Below, piece after piece: positions 34,848-42,319 of a DNA stretch of 64,000 nt. Position 1 is the first letter of the stretch. Every line of letters begins with the position of its first letter. Origin of the DNA: an uncultured Vampirovibrio sp. GTDB taxonomy: Bacteria; Cyanobacteriota; Vampirovibrionia; Gastranaerophilales; Gastranaerophilaceae. The notes beneath the pieces are model-generated. The model saw nothing but the letters and a program-made list of their open reading frames with translations, was not told the DNA's origin and did no database searches. The stretch spans positions 62,001-126,000 of the forward strand of contig CAJTXT010000001.1 in NCBI GenBank assembly GCA_910583875.1. The letters are read 5' to 3'. A program made the translations under genes and the position numbers.

Positions 34848-35177
34848 ATGGATATGCCGCCGCCAATAGAAATTCATCAAGATCTTAAAAGACCCATAGA
34901 AGAGATTAGTGCTGAAGAATATTTTAAATATTATATATTTGACAGAATAGATGGACCTGATATACCAGATAATGTAAAACAATTTGCAGATGAAAATAAT
35001 TGTTTTAAAAGAACAAAAAGTGACTACTGGAGTTATAAGATATTTAAGTATGATGGTGGAGTTTATTTTTGTGAAAAAAAAGGCAAAACACAAATTATTT
35101 ATGAAAAAGATAATAATATGCGTTTTGCCAAGTGGTATGAAAAACGAAAATTCAGAAAAATAATATTTGATAATTAA
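34848..35177 (+). CDS. uncharacterised small protein
   Basis: 109 residues, charged, cytosolic. The sequence starts MDMPPPIEIHQDLKRP and contains a Trp/Tyr-rich centre (SDYWSYKIFKYDGGVYF) and a basic C-terminus. No recognised domain. An AGAGGA site lies 11 bases upstream, and it follows the 88-residue gene by 38 bp on the same strand. It ends by overlapping the 3' end of the convergent Tox-PL gene by four bases. Confidence 0.55.
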   Translation: MDMPPPIEIHQDLKRPIEEISAEEYFKYYIFDRIDGPDIPDNVKQFADENNCFKRTKSDYWSYKIFKYDGGVYFCEKKGKTQIIYEKDNNMRFAKWYEKRKFRKIIFDN

Positions 35178-36001
35178 AAATAATTACTTACTTTTCTTGC
35201 TGGTTTTGATATTTGATTAAGAATTTTTATATTTAACTCTTTATCATCAACTCTTAGTATATGCGGTAAATAGTCTACTTCATTTAAAGCAAATTTAAAC
35301 TTTATTTGTTTTATATACTCTTTATTTACACTTCTATTAATCTGTGGGTCATAAAACTTTAAATTTCCGTTATTATCTTTCATAACTTCTAATATATGTC
35401 CACTATTTTTATTATTGGTGGTTGGCTGAAATGCAAAAGCATATCGTTCTCCTTGTTTAATATTGTTATTCAACCATTGTTCACATTCTTCTGCATTTTT
35501 AACTTTTAAAGTAGTAAAATAAGGTTTTTTCCCTGTTTTCGGGTCAATATATGCATTGTTTGGATTTTCTTTTAGATCCTCTAATGTCTCAATTTCATCA
35601 AAACCTTTTGGTAGTTTTGTTTCAATATCATAACCACGTAATCTGGCTTCAAAAATTGCTACACTTGATTGGCAATTAGTAGTATAATCATTTTTTATTT
35701 GATGATTATAACTTGGGTTTACACCATTACCAGCTTCTTCAATTGACATTGGTTCACCCCTTTCGACACCAGCTATTGTTTGATTATTATTAATTTGTGC
35801 AGCACCGCCTGTTAATACATTATCTTGTTTTGTTTGAGTATTTGGATAGAGTAAATTAGCTCTTTCTTGTAATAAATTTTCATCATTTTGTGAATTATGA
35901 GCAGCTCCACATGTTCTTGTATAACCCGAAACTGATGTACCGTCAGAGCGAGTGTATCCGCTTACATTGTAGCTTCCCACACAACCATTTTTATTTGTCA
36001 T
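35174..36001 (-). CDS. Tox-PL-type papain-fold protein (putative deamidase or peptidase effector)
   Basis: 275 residues without a signal peptide. The C-terminal half matches the papain-fold toxin (Tox-PL) pattern: NCQSSVAIFEARLRGYD (Cys110), GERYAFAF, then SGHILEVM (His202) and LKFYDPQINR (Asp218), giving a Cys-His-Asp triad. The N-terminus carries a repeated motif VSGYTRSDGTSVSGYTRT with Cys7 and Cys31. Families with this fold deamidate Gln in host or rival proteins; function here is inference. No immunity gene is obvious. AAGGAGAT precedes the ATG. Confidence 0.7.
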   Translation of the reverse strand: MTNKNGCVGSYNVSGYTRSDGTSVSGYTRTCGAAHNSQNDENLLQERANLLYPNTQTKQDNVLTGGAAQINNNQTIAGVERGEPMSIEEAGNGVNPSYNHQIKNDYTTNCQSSVAIFEARLRGYDIETKLPKGFDEIETLEDLKENPNNAYIDPKTGKKPYFTTLKVKNAEECEQWLNNNIKQGERYAFAFQPTTNNKNSGHILEVMKDNNGNLKFYDPQINRSVNKEYIKQIKFKFALNEVDYLPHILRVDDKELNIKILNQISKPARKVSNYF

Positions 36002-36267
36002 TTTTATCTCCTTTTTTTATCTAATTAACTTTTTTTACATTAAAAAGTAAGACTTCATATCCAAGTCATAAAAATACTCCTATTTATAAATATTCTCTAT
36101 AATAGAGCACTAAAAACACATAAAAATAACAGAACAAAATGTTCTGTCTAAAAATTTATATAGTACTCCCTAAGATTTAGCGATACCAGTTACCCTTTGA
36201 CGTTTTTGTGTTTTTACTTAAATATTATATATGTAAAAACCGCTACTAAAGTCTTATATCAAATCTT
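36002..36267 (-). promoter_or_regulatory. structured 5' leader with attenuator-like hairpin
   Basis: From the predicted start near 36267, the leader has a long-range helix TAAGATTT/AAATCTTA (36261-36268 with 36171-36178), an adjoining alternative helix TAGCG/CGCTA (36241-36245 with 36178-36182) and a hairpin GTTTTTAC/GTAAAAAC (36233-36240 with 36210-36217). A hairpin ACAGAACA/TGTTCTGT (36129-36147) followed by TATTTTT could stop transcription. The stretch GGTATCGCTAAATC (36174-36187) resembles GGTATCGCGAAATC in hairpin element copy 2. It matches no riboswitch class I know. Confidence 0.45.
36129..36147 (-). terminator. terminator-like hairpin in the leader
   Basis: 8-bp stem ACAGAACA/TGTTCTGT with a 3-nt loop, followed on the minus strand by TATTTTTATG. 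It sits inside the leader of the Tox-PL gene, so it may act as an attenuator. Confidence 0.45.
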
Positions 36268-36273
36268 ATTTTT

Positions 36274-36302
36274 ATTATATCGTAAATTACATTATTTTGC
36301 AA
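36274..36302 (-). promoter_or_regulatory. promoter of the Tox-PL gene
   Basis: On the minus strand, -35 TTGCAA (36297-36302), exactly 17-bp spacer, -10 TATAAT (36274-36279). It faces the Tox-PL gene, 273 bp from the ATG. Confidence 0.6.
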
Positions 36303-36359
36303 CCAAGAACAATAAAATACCATATATAGTAGTTTATTATTCTTAAATTGTTAACTAAT

Positions 36360-36460
36360 GTCATGCTGAACTTGTTTCAGCATCTTAGATTTATAAATAA
36401 AGTCTATTAAATGGCTAATATTAAAGATAGAAAGATGCTGAAACAAGTTCAGCATGACAT
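36360..36460. repeat. facing pair of palindromic repeats
   Basis: GTCATGCTGAACTTGTTTCAGC (from 36360, first bases of the unit) and the opposed copy ending TTCAGCATGACA (to 36460), 45 bp apart. Both have ATGCTGAA stems. Confidence 0.85.
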
Positions 36461-36486
36461 TTTTGATTCATCACATTTCTTTTAAG

Positions 36487-37047
36487 TTATTTAATAACAT
36501 TTTCAATATATTCATTAATCTGTTTTAAATTTGTAATATGAGTTATTTCTTTTTCTTCGCCATTGTTTAATCTAAAAAATAAATGAGGAATAGACATAAA
36601 TGACCTATATTTGCATTCTGAAATATTAGAAAGCTGCACTTTGCAACTAATATAGTCATTTTGAATATTATTGAAATCAGCAATAAATAAGTTTTTATTA
36701 GTAAGAATAGCTATATTAGAAAAACGTTTTTTTATTATTAAATATGAAAAAAATAAAAAAACTACAGAAGTAGAAAGAATTAAAGGTTTTAAAAGATAAT
36801 TAAATTGTTCAACATTCATTAATGTAGGCAAAAATAAACTTAATAAAAAATAAACCATAAAAGCAAATATAATACTGATGAAAATATTCGGATGATTTAT
36901 ACATACACCGATATTTTCAATTTTTTCATCATCTGCCATATAATGTTCTACAACTTCTGATATTTTTTGAGACTTATATAAGCGAATAAAATCTAAAAGT
37001 TGATAACATAAAACGAAGAAAACAACAAAAATCAATACAAAATACAC
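36487..37047 (-). CDS. uncharacterised membrane protein with PH-like C-terminus
   Basis: 186 residues. Three hydrophobic segments (about 1-20, 53-75 and 85-108) and a soluble C-terminal part with strand pattern FSNIAILTNKNLFIADF and NISECKYRSFM, as in bacterial PH-like domains of small membrane proteins. No ligand or partner known. Gap of 20 bp to the upstream NAD(P)H oxidoreductase-like gene. Confidence 0.6.
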   Translation of the reverse strand: MYFVLIFVVFFVLCYQLLDFIRLYKSQKISEVVEHYMADDEKIENIGVCINHPNIFISIIFAFMVYFLLSLFLPTLMNVEQFNYLLKPLILSTSVVFLFFSYLIIKKRFSNIAILTNKNLFIADFNNIQNDYISCKVQLSNISECKYRSFMSIPHLFFRLNNGEEKEITHITNLKQINEYIENVIK

Positions 37048-37067
37048 TATATATCCTTTTTTATTGA

Positions 37068-37619
37068 TTATAGCATATCCCGTAAACTCGTTAAATGATT
37101 TATTAGATCCATTTTTACCTTTTCTATTTCAATATTGTGAAAAACATCATAAACTACAAATGTATCCAGTTTTTTCATACCGCAATATTCATGCGTTTTA
37201 TGAAAACCAATAAATATATCATCAATACTTCTAATATTAAAAAAGCCGTCTGTAGAAGTATATTCTTTAATACTTGCAGCAGAAGTTAAAGATAACATAT
37301 ATTTTTTATCCGTAAATTTTCCGCCTCTGCCATATTTTTCTGCCTTTGCATAAAAATCTCCGCCAACATAAACTTCATCAATATATTGTTTAAATGAATA
37401 GGGAATGTTATACCAATTTACAGGTGATTGAAAAAATATTACATCTGCCCACTTATATTTTTCAATTTCTTTTTTTACATCATACCCTTGTTCAATTATT
37501 GTTGTTTTAACATCATTCGCAAGTTCATAATAACTTTTTATAGAATTAAATAAAAACTTATTTAATTCGCCTTTTGAATATGAATAAAATTTATGAGCAT
37601 TAATTATCAAAATATTCAT
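37068..37619 (-). CDS. flavodoxin-fold NAD(P)H oxidoreductase, MdaB-like
   Basis: About 183 residues with the start MNILIINAHKFYSYSKG, the FMN/FAD-phosphate loop of the flavodoxin-like quinone reductase family. FFQSPVNWYNIPYSFKQYIDEV is the conserved family block and GKFTDKKYMLSLT follows. Members reduce quinones or protect against electrophiles. The frame extends 42 bp further upstream to a TTG, but the family start and the fold favour the ATG at 37619. No strong ribosome-binding site. Confidence 0.8.
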   Translation of the reverse strand: MNILIINAHKFYSYSKGELNKFLFNSIKSYYELANDVKTTIIEQGYDVKKEIEKYKWADVIFFQSPVNWYNIPYSFKQYIDEVYVGGDFYAKAEKYGRGGKFTDKKYMLSLTSAASIKEYTSTDGFFNIRSIDDIFIGFHKTHEYCGMKKLDTFVVYDVFHNIEIEKVKMDLINHLTSLRDML

Positions 37620-37678
37620 ATTTAAAATATGAAAAAGATTTATAGAAGTATAAATACACAACTGATTATAATAATTGA

Positions 37679-37894
37679 TTAATCAAATTTTAATAAATCA
37701 CAAAGTTTCATATTTAAGGCTTCAGCGATTTTTAACAATGTTAAATATTTAGCTTCGACTTCTGCTTTTTCAATCCTGCTTAAAGTTGAAACTTCAAGTC
37801 CGTGCCGATAACATAATGCACAAAGTGATAACCCAGCTTTTAATCTAAGGTCTCTTATTCTATTTCCTAATCTTACTAGTTCATCCTTTTGCAT
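37679..37894 (-). CDS. XRE-family transcriptional regulator
   Basis: 71 residues: LGNRIRDLRLKAGLSLCALCYRHGLEVSTLSRIEKAEVEA, abbreviated, is a helix-turn-helix of the cI/Cro type. It lies 17 bp before the flavodoxin-fold gene frame on the same strand and could control it. A palindrome at 37927-37944 is the likely operator. Confidence 0.8.
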   Translation of the reverse strand: MQKDELVRLGNRIRDLRLKAGLSLCALCYRHGLEVSTLSRIEKAEVEAKYLTLLKIAEALNMKLCDLLKFD

Positions 37895-37926
37895 ATAAGC
37901 AATTTTAATGAATTTTTATCTCAATA

Positions 37927-37944
37927 ATTTGCACACATGCAAAT
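37927..37944 (-). promoter_or_regulatory. palindromic operator candidate
   Basis: ATTTGCA-CACA-TGCAAAT: 7-bp perfect arms with a 4-bp spacer, 33 bp before the XRE start. Expected binding site of a helix-turn-helix dimer. Confidence 0.45.
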
Positions 37945-38015
37945 ATCATGTGTTCACAAGAAATAATATGATTAAATTAGTAAATTTATAATTAAGCAAG
38001 TGGTTTATTTTTAGA

Positions 38016-38678
38016 CTATTCTTTAAAGTTCGGAAACATATTAAGAGTTCCGTCATCATTACGCCAGTTAAACCAGCCGACTTTTGCCTGTTTAGACATA
38101 TCGTTTACAGTAGCAAGCAGCCAGTTTCCGTAAATAATAGTAAAACTTATATATTTAGGATATTTTAACTCTTCTAATACTTGTGATTCGGTTGAATAAT
38201 GAGAATATAAAACTTTTTTATCATTAGGTAAGTCATTAAACATTCTAATGCCGTATTTTTTACCATATTTATAAAACATTTGTTTATAAGTCATAAAGGC
38301 ATTTCGGCTATTATTGTATACCCAGCCTGTTTCACCTGTCTCTTGATCTAAGAATACACAATACCAATCATTACCTGGATTCAAGTCTACAGTTAACAAT
38401 GCCACCTTAGCCTCAGGTACATATGCCACATAAGATACCTTTCGCATATCAACCGTATTTACTATAGCTGATTTTTTTATATTTTCATAGTTAACTTCTC
38501 TTAAAACTTTAGATTCAACATACGGATATTGATATACTGTATAACTTCTGGGCATATTTAGAACACCAATGCCGTAATGTTTTATATTTTTAGAGCTTAA
38601 AGGAATAATATCTGCTTTTGCAGGTAAAATCAAAACTGAAAATATAAAAAATATTATTAGTACAATTATCTTTTTCAT
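38016..38678 (-). CDS. exported SH3-like-domain protein, function unknown
   Basis: 220 residues with a signal peptide (MKKIIVLIIFFIFSVLILP, ending near AKA). The remainder holds two bacterial SH3-like segments, each of the form short strands followed by a Trp: TVYQYPYVESKVLREV to GWVYNN, and KVLYSHYSTESQVLEELKY to GWFNW. Such domains often bind cell-wall peptides. No catalytic domain is visible. Confidence 0.65.
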   Translation of the reverse strand: MKKIIVLIIFFIFSVLILPAKADIIPLSSKNIKHYGIGVLNMPRSYTVYQYPYVESKVLREVNYENIKKSAIVNTVDMRKVSYVAYVPEAKVALLTVDLNPGNDWYCVFLDQETGETGWVYNNSRNAFMTYKQMFYKYGKKYGIRMFNDLPNDKKVLYSHYSTESQVLEELKYPKYISFTIIYGNWLLATVNDMSKQAKVGWFNWRNDDGTLNMFPNFKE

Positions 38679-38787
38679 AAAACTATTATATCAAACTTTT
38701 TTAAATAAAGTCTACAAGTTACTTGTTATGTTTTTATGTATTTAGTATCATAAAATAGATAACTAAATTCGATAAAAAGGAGATAGT

Positions 38788-41058
38788 ATGACAGCCGAAA
38801 CTTTAGAAAAAGAATTATTCAAATCAGTAGAAAAAAACACTCCGGATTACATTAAAAATAACAAATATGTAGATATTGATAATAAAAATGAATTTATTTT
38901 CACACTAAAAAAAGAACATTTACTTCCTTATGATGAAACAACAAACCCGGAAGGTTTAAATCTTGATAACTGGTTAAAAAATTATGAAAAAGAAGCAGCT
39001 GTTTCAACAGCCGGCATTAGAGGGCCACAAAATATATTATTCCCTTATGATGTTAGATTTCCAATTAATATAATGGGAATTATGCTTGCAACTTATGCAA
39101 AAGCTCTTGTTGCAAAAGAAAAATACAAAGGTAAAAAACTTTTAAAATTAGCTGGTCGTGAAGTAAGATACAATTCAGATAAATTTTTAGATTTAATTGC
39201 ACGTGTTCAAGCAGCGCAAGGTATTGAAACACTTACAACATACGAAAGAAAAACAATGCCTATTTGGCTTGCTTCATTTTTGGCATTTAAGTTAGATTTA
39301 CTTGGCGGAGAATACATCACTTCAAGCCACGGTATCAGCGTTAAAAATGCTACTAAAGACTTAAATTCACAAGGAAGTCAATATTTGCCGGAAGAATCTA
39401 TGGAATTTGTTAATAAGATAAAAGAAATCTTTGAAACAGTAAAAAATGAAGGTAAATACGAAATAAAAATTGCAAAATCCGATGATAAGCTTATCAACGA
39501 AGCATTTATGAAAACTATAAACAACGGTGTTGATTTATATAGAGAATACCTTGAAAACGGTGTTGCAAACAAAGAAAACTTAGAAGCAATAAAAAATTTA
39601 AAAGAAAAAATTATAATCGAAAATGTTGGCGGAAGCGCCTATAATACATTAAGCAAACTTTTAGAAGAATTAAAAATAAGTGATAAATTTGTTTGGATGA
39701 ACATTGAAGAAGATCCTTTCTTCCATGGTATAGGCAAATATGATACAGATCCAAAAGGAAACAAATGTTTCTATGACTATTCAGTAGATGCAACAGTAGT
39801 TGCAAAGAAAAAAGATGGAAGCGCATACTTCCCTGTAATTGATACATTAAATTACAGCGAAAAATTAAAACAATACCCTGTCGGTACTGTAGTTTTAATT
39901 ACAGACCCTGACCACGACCGTCTAACAGTTTGCCAAATAGAAAACAAATCAGTATTACCTTTCCTTGAAAAAACAGGTATCAGCTATTCAGAATTAAATG
40001 ATGACAGAATTCTTTGCGTTTATACAGCAAATCAATCCTTCTTATTAATTATGGATTTCTGGGCTAAACAATTAAAAGCCTCTAACAGATGGAACAACCA
40101 CCCGCGCTTTATGATTAAAACAACAGCAAGTGCAAAATCTTGGGATGAATGGGCTAAATTTAATAATGTTCAAGTTGTTAATGTTCCTGTTGGTTTTAAA
40201 GAAATTGCAAATATTATGAAAAAAGTTGAAAAACAAATTATCGATAATCCGGAAAAAGATGTTATTGTTACAGATGTTTTCGGTAACGATATTAATCTTG
40301 GTAAAAACCCGAGAATGCTATTTGGCGGTGAAGAATCAGGCGGTATGATTATAGGAAGTGAAGAACTTATTAAATCTAAAGCAGGTAGAATTGCTATCGC
40401 TATGAGAGAAAAAAGCGCTTCAGAAGCAATCATTGTAGCTTCAGCACTTGCAGCAAAACTTGAAAAAGAAGGTAAAACTCTTTCTGTTGCATTAGATGAA
40501 ATTTTTACTTCAAATGAAATCATTGCAAAATATGATATGCGTGAAGATATTGCATATTACAATGAATCAGAACCTGATATTGTAAAGCTTACTCAAGCAA
40601 AAAAAGACGGTGAAGCGCTTAGAACTAAAAATGATTTGTTCTATTTAACAATGGCATTAGCTGAATTTGAAGGTAAAATCACACTTGAACAAGTTAAATC
40701 TATTTTAAAATCAACATTTAAAACACTAAATTTTGATAATTTAATTGATATTAAATTTGTTGGTGACGGTACTTTCTTACAATTTACAGATAAATTTATA
40801 GAAATTCGTCCTTCGGGAACTGACGCAAAAACAAAAGCTTACGGCGCAGGAAGCAGCAAAGAAAATATTTCAGAATTTGCACGCATTTTAGGAAACTATT
40901 CCGGTGATTTGAATGAAGAATATCTTGCTATAATTCCAAAAGATTATTACAATAATGCTAAAGATAAATCTATGGAAGAATATTTGAAATTCACAAATAA
41001 AGATGCGGATAACAGAGTATTTGAAATTCCTGATTATAAAAAAACACTAGGTATATAA
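38788..41058 (+). CDS. large phosphoglucomutase/phosphomannomutase family protein
   Basis: Alpha-D-phosphohexomutase fold, interconverting sugar 1- and 6-phosphates. All four loops can be located but several are non-standard: the phosphoserine loop is TSSHGIS (Ser180; the usual form is TASHNP), metal loop DPDHDR (373-378), sugar loop FGGEESGG (512-519; usually GEESGH) and phosphate loop RPSGTD (674-679; usually RPSGTE). At 756 residues it is 200-300 longer than common members. AAGGAG lies before the ATG. It precedes the PC4-like gene by 11 bp. Confidence 0.8.
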   Translation: MTAETLEKELFKSVEKNTPDYIKNNKYVDIDNKNEFIFTLKKEHLLPYDETTNPEGLNLDNWLKNYEKEAAVSTAGIRGPQNILFPYDVRFPINIMGIMLATYAKALVAKEKYKGKKLLKLAGREVRYNSDKFLDLIARVQAAQGIETLTTYERKTMPIWLASFLAFKLDLLGGEYITSSHGISVKNATKDLNSQGSQYLPEESMEFVNKIKEIFETVKNEGKYEIKIAKSDDKLINEAFMKTINNGVDLYREYLENGVANKENLEAIKNLKEKIIIENVGGSAYNTLSKLLEELKISDKFVWMNIEEDPFFHGIGKYDTDPKGNKCFYDYSVDATVVAKKKDGSAYFPVIDTLNYSEKLKQYPVGTVVLITDPDHDRLTVCQIENKSVLPFLEKTGISYSELNDDRILCVYTANQSFLLIMDFWAKQLKASNRWNNHPRFMIKTTASAKSWDEWAKFNNVQVVNVPVGFKEIANIMKKVEKQIIDNPEKDVIVTDVFGNDINLGKNPRMLFGGEESGGMIIGSEELIKSKAGRIAIAMREKSASEAIIVASALAAKLEKEGKTLSVALDEIFTSNEIIAKYDMREDIAYYNESEPDIVKLTQAKKDGEALRTKNDLFYLTMALAEFEGKITLEQVKSILKSTFKTLNFDNLIDIKFVGDGTFLQFTDKFIEIRPSGTDAKTKAYGAGSSKENISEFARILGNYSGDLNEEYLAIIPKDYYNNAKDKSMEEYLKFTNKDADNRVFEIPDYKKTLGI

Positions 41059-41069
41059 GGAGATATAAA

Positions 41070-41312
41070 ATGGCAGAAGAACCAAAAATTTTAGCGACAA
41101 TTCCAAGAAATGCTACAGAACAACTACAAATAAGCATTAATTCATATAAAGACAAAAGATATTTAGATTTAAGAATTTATTACACAACTGATGATGGTGC
41201 AAATTGGGCACCTACAAAAAAAGGAGTAACAGTTTCTCCTGATAATTTAATGACATTAAAAGACGCAGTTGAAGAAGCAATGCAGGAACTTTTAACAGTT
41301 GAAGAAGAATAA
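41070..41312 (+). CDS. PC4-like single-stranded DNA-binding protein
   Basis: 80 residues. The family core is recognisable: LQISINSYKDKRYLDLRIYYTTDDG, abbreviated, then WAPTKKGVTVSPDN and LKDAVEEAMQEL, as in the PC4/p15 transcription-coactivator-like domain. Bacterial forms bind single-stranded DNA as dimers. It has an AAGGAGAT site and follows the phosphohexomutase gene by 11 bp. Its stop overlaps the TTG start of the next gene. Confidence 0.8.
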   Translation: MAEEPKILATIPRNATEQLQISINSYKDKRYLDLRIYYTTDDGANWAPTKKGVTVSPDNLMTLKDAVEEAMQELLTVEEE

Positions 41313-42297
41313 ATTTTTAAGAATTTTATTTTTTAATTTACTAATTTTAGGCTTGCTTTTTGCAAGTCTAAATTTATATATAGATAAAAATATTGTTTTA
41401 ATAGGGCATTTTTTAAGTAATAATAATCTTTTTATTTCTCATAACTTTGACAATTCTAAAATAGATATAAATAACTATAATGTAGAACAGACAACTGTAA
41501 AACAAATAGAAATAAATAAAGAACAAGTTGAAAAATTTTGCGGAGAAAATAGACGAGAATATGGTACAGAAATTTTTTCACAAAAAAATCCTATAGTTAT
41601 ACTTGGTTGTTCTTATGCATATGGACATGGCATAAAAAGAAATGAAACTTTTTCATATCTTTTATCAGAAATTTCACAAAGACCTATATATGATTTTTCT
41701 TATTGCGGTGGAGATTTAATAGGCAGTTTAGACGAAATATATGACAAAAAAGAAATTACAAATGCTGATTATGTAATTTATATATACATGCATGACCATA
41801 TTAACAGATATCTTATGATTGAAAGATTATATAGATATTATGAAATTATATATCCGCAAAAAAATAAAATTAAAAAATTTTTTATTAAAATTCCATTAAT
41901 TCGTTTAATAATAGTTTCTGTAAAAATTAAACAAATTACAAAAAACTACCCTAAAACAAATGAAAGCAGTTTATATTTAAAAAATATTATAAATAAAGCT
42001 AATAATAAAATAAAAGAGTTAACTCCTAATGCACAATTTATAATTATTCTTTATGATCAGAAAATTGCAGATATGTATTCAAATGATAAAATAAAATTTG
42101 ATTATGAAAATCAAAATAGTAAAATTTGGGAAGAACTACAAAACGAAACGGACATTAAAGTTATTCATTCTAAAGATTTAACCGGATTTCTTTTTGATAA
42201 AGAATACAAACTAAACGAAGATATTGCAGACTGGCATCCAAATGCTAAAGCGTGGAAAGTATTCACACCTTTATTTGTTAAAAAATACATCAAATAA
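41299..42297 (+). CDS. membrane-anchored SGNH-hydrolase-like protein (paralogue)
   Basis: 332 residues. One membrane segment (residues 7-27), then ILGCSYAYGHG (Ser105) and, at the C-terminus, ADWHPNAKAWKVFTPLF (Asp311, His313), the same two blocks as the protein at 2820-3794. Start is a TTG at 41299 overlapping the PC4-like gene by 14 bp, since there is no in-frame ATG before the membrane segment. The overlap suggests translational coupling. Confidence 0.6.
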   Translation: MKKNKFLRILFFNLLILGLLFASLNLYIDKNIVLIGHFLSNNNLFISHNFDNSKIDINNYNVEQTTVKQIEINKEQVEKFCGENRREYGTEIFSQKNPIVILGCSYAYGHGIKRNETFSYLLSEISQRPIYDFSYCGGDLIGSLDEIYDKKEITNADYVIYIYMHDHINRYLMIERLYRYYEIIYPQKNKIKKFFIKIPLIRLIIVSVKIKQITKNYPKTNESSLYLKNIINKANNKIKELTPNAQFIIILYDQKIADMYSNDKIKFDYENQNSKIWEELQNETDIKVIHSKDLTGFLFDKEYKLNEDIADWHPNAKAWKVFTPLFVKKYIK

Positions 42298-42305
42298 TTT
42301 CATTT

Positions 42306-42313
42306 GGTATAAT
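42306..42313 (+). promoter_or_regulatory. extended -10 promoter of priA, likely leaderless
   Basis: TGGTATAAT is an extended -10 element, with TATAAT at 42308-42313. The preferred priA ATG begins at 42320, seven bases after it, leaving no room for a ribosome-binding site. A message beginning at or near the ATG is expected. Confidence 0.5.
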
Positions 42314-42319
42314 AAAAGA

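Larger units (their letters stand above)
36002..36486. other. long leader region of the Tox-PL gene plus repeats
   Basis: A 485-bp gap. The part next to the Tox-PL gene (36002-36267) looks like its transcribed leader, described separately. Beyond the promoter at 36274-36302 there is one facing pair of palindromic repeats (36360-36460). No gene seen. Confidence 0.6.

Noticed and set aside
36188..36200. TPP riboswitch fragment (ACCCTTTGA on the plus strand)
   Set aside because: The other conserved blocks (GGGG...CTGAGA) are absent and the strand is opposite to the gene.
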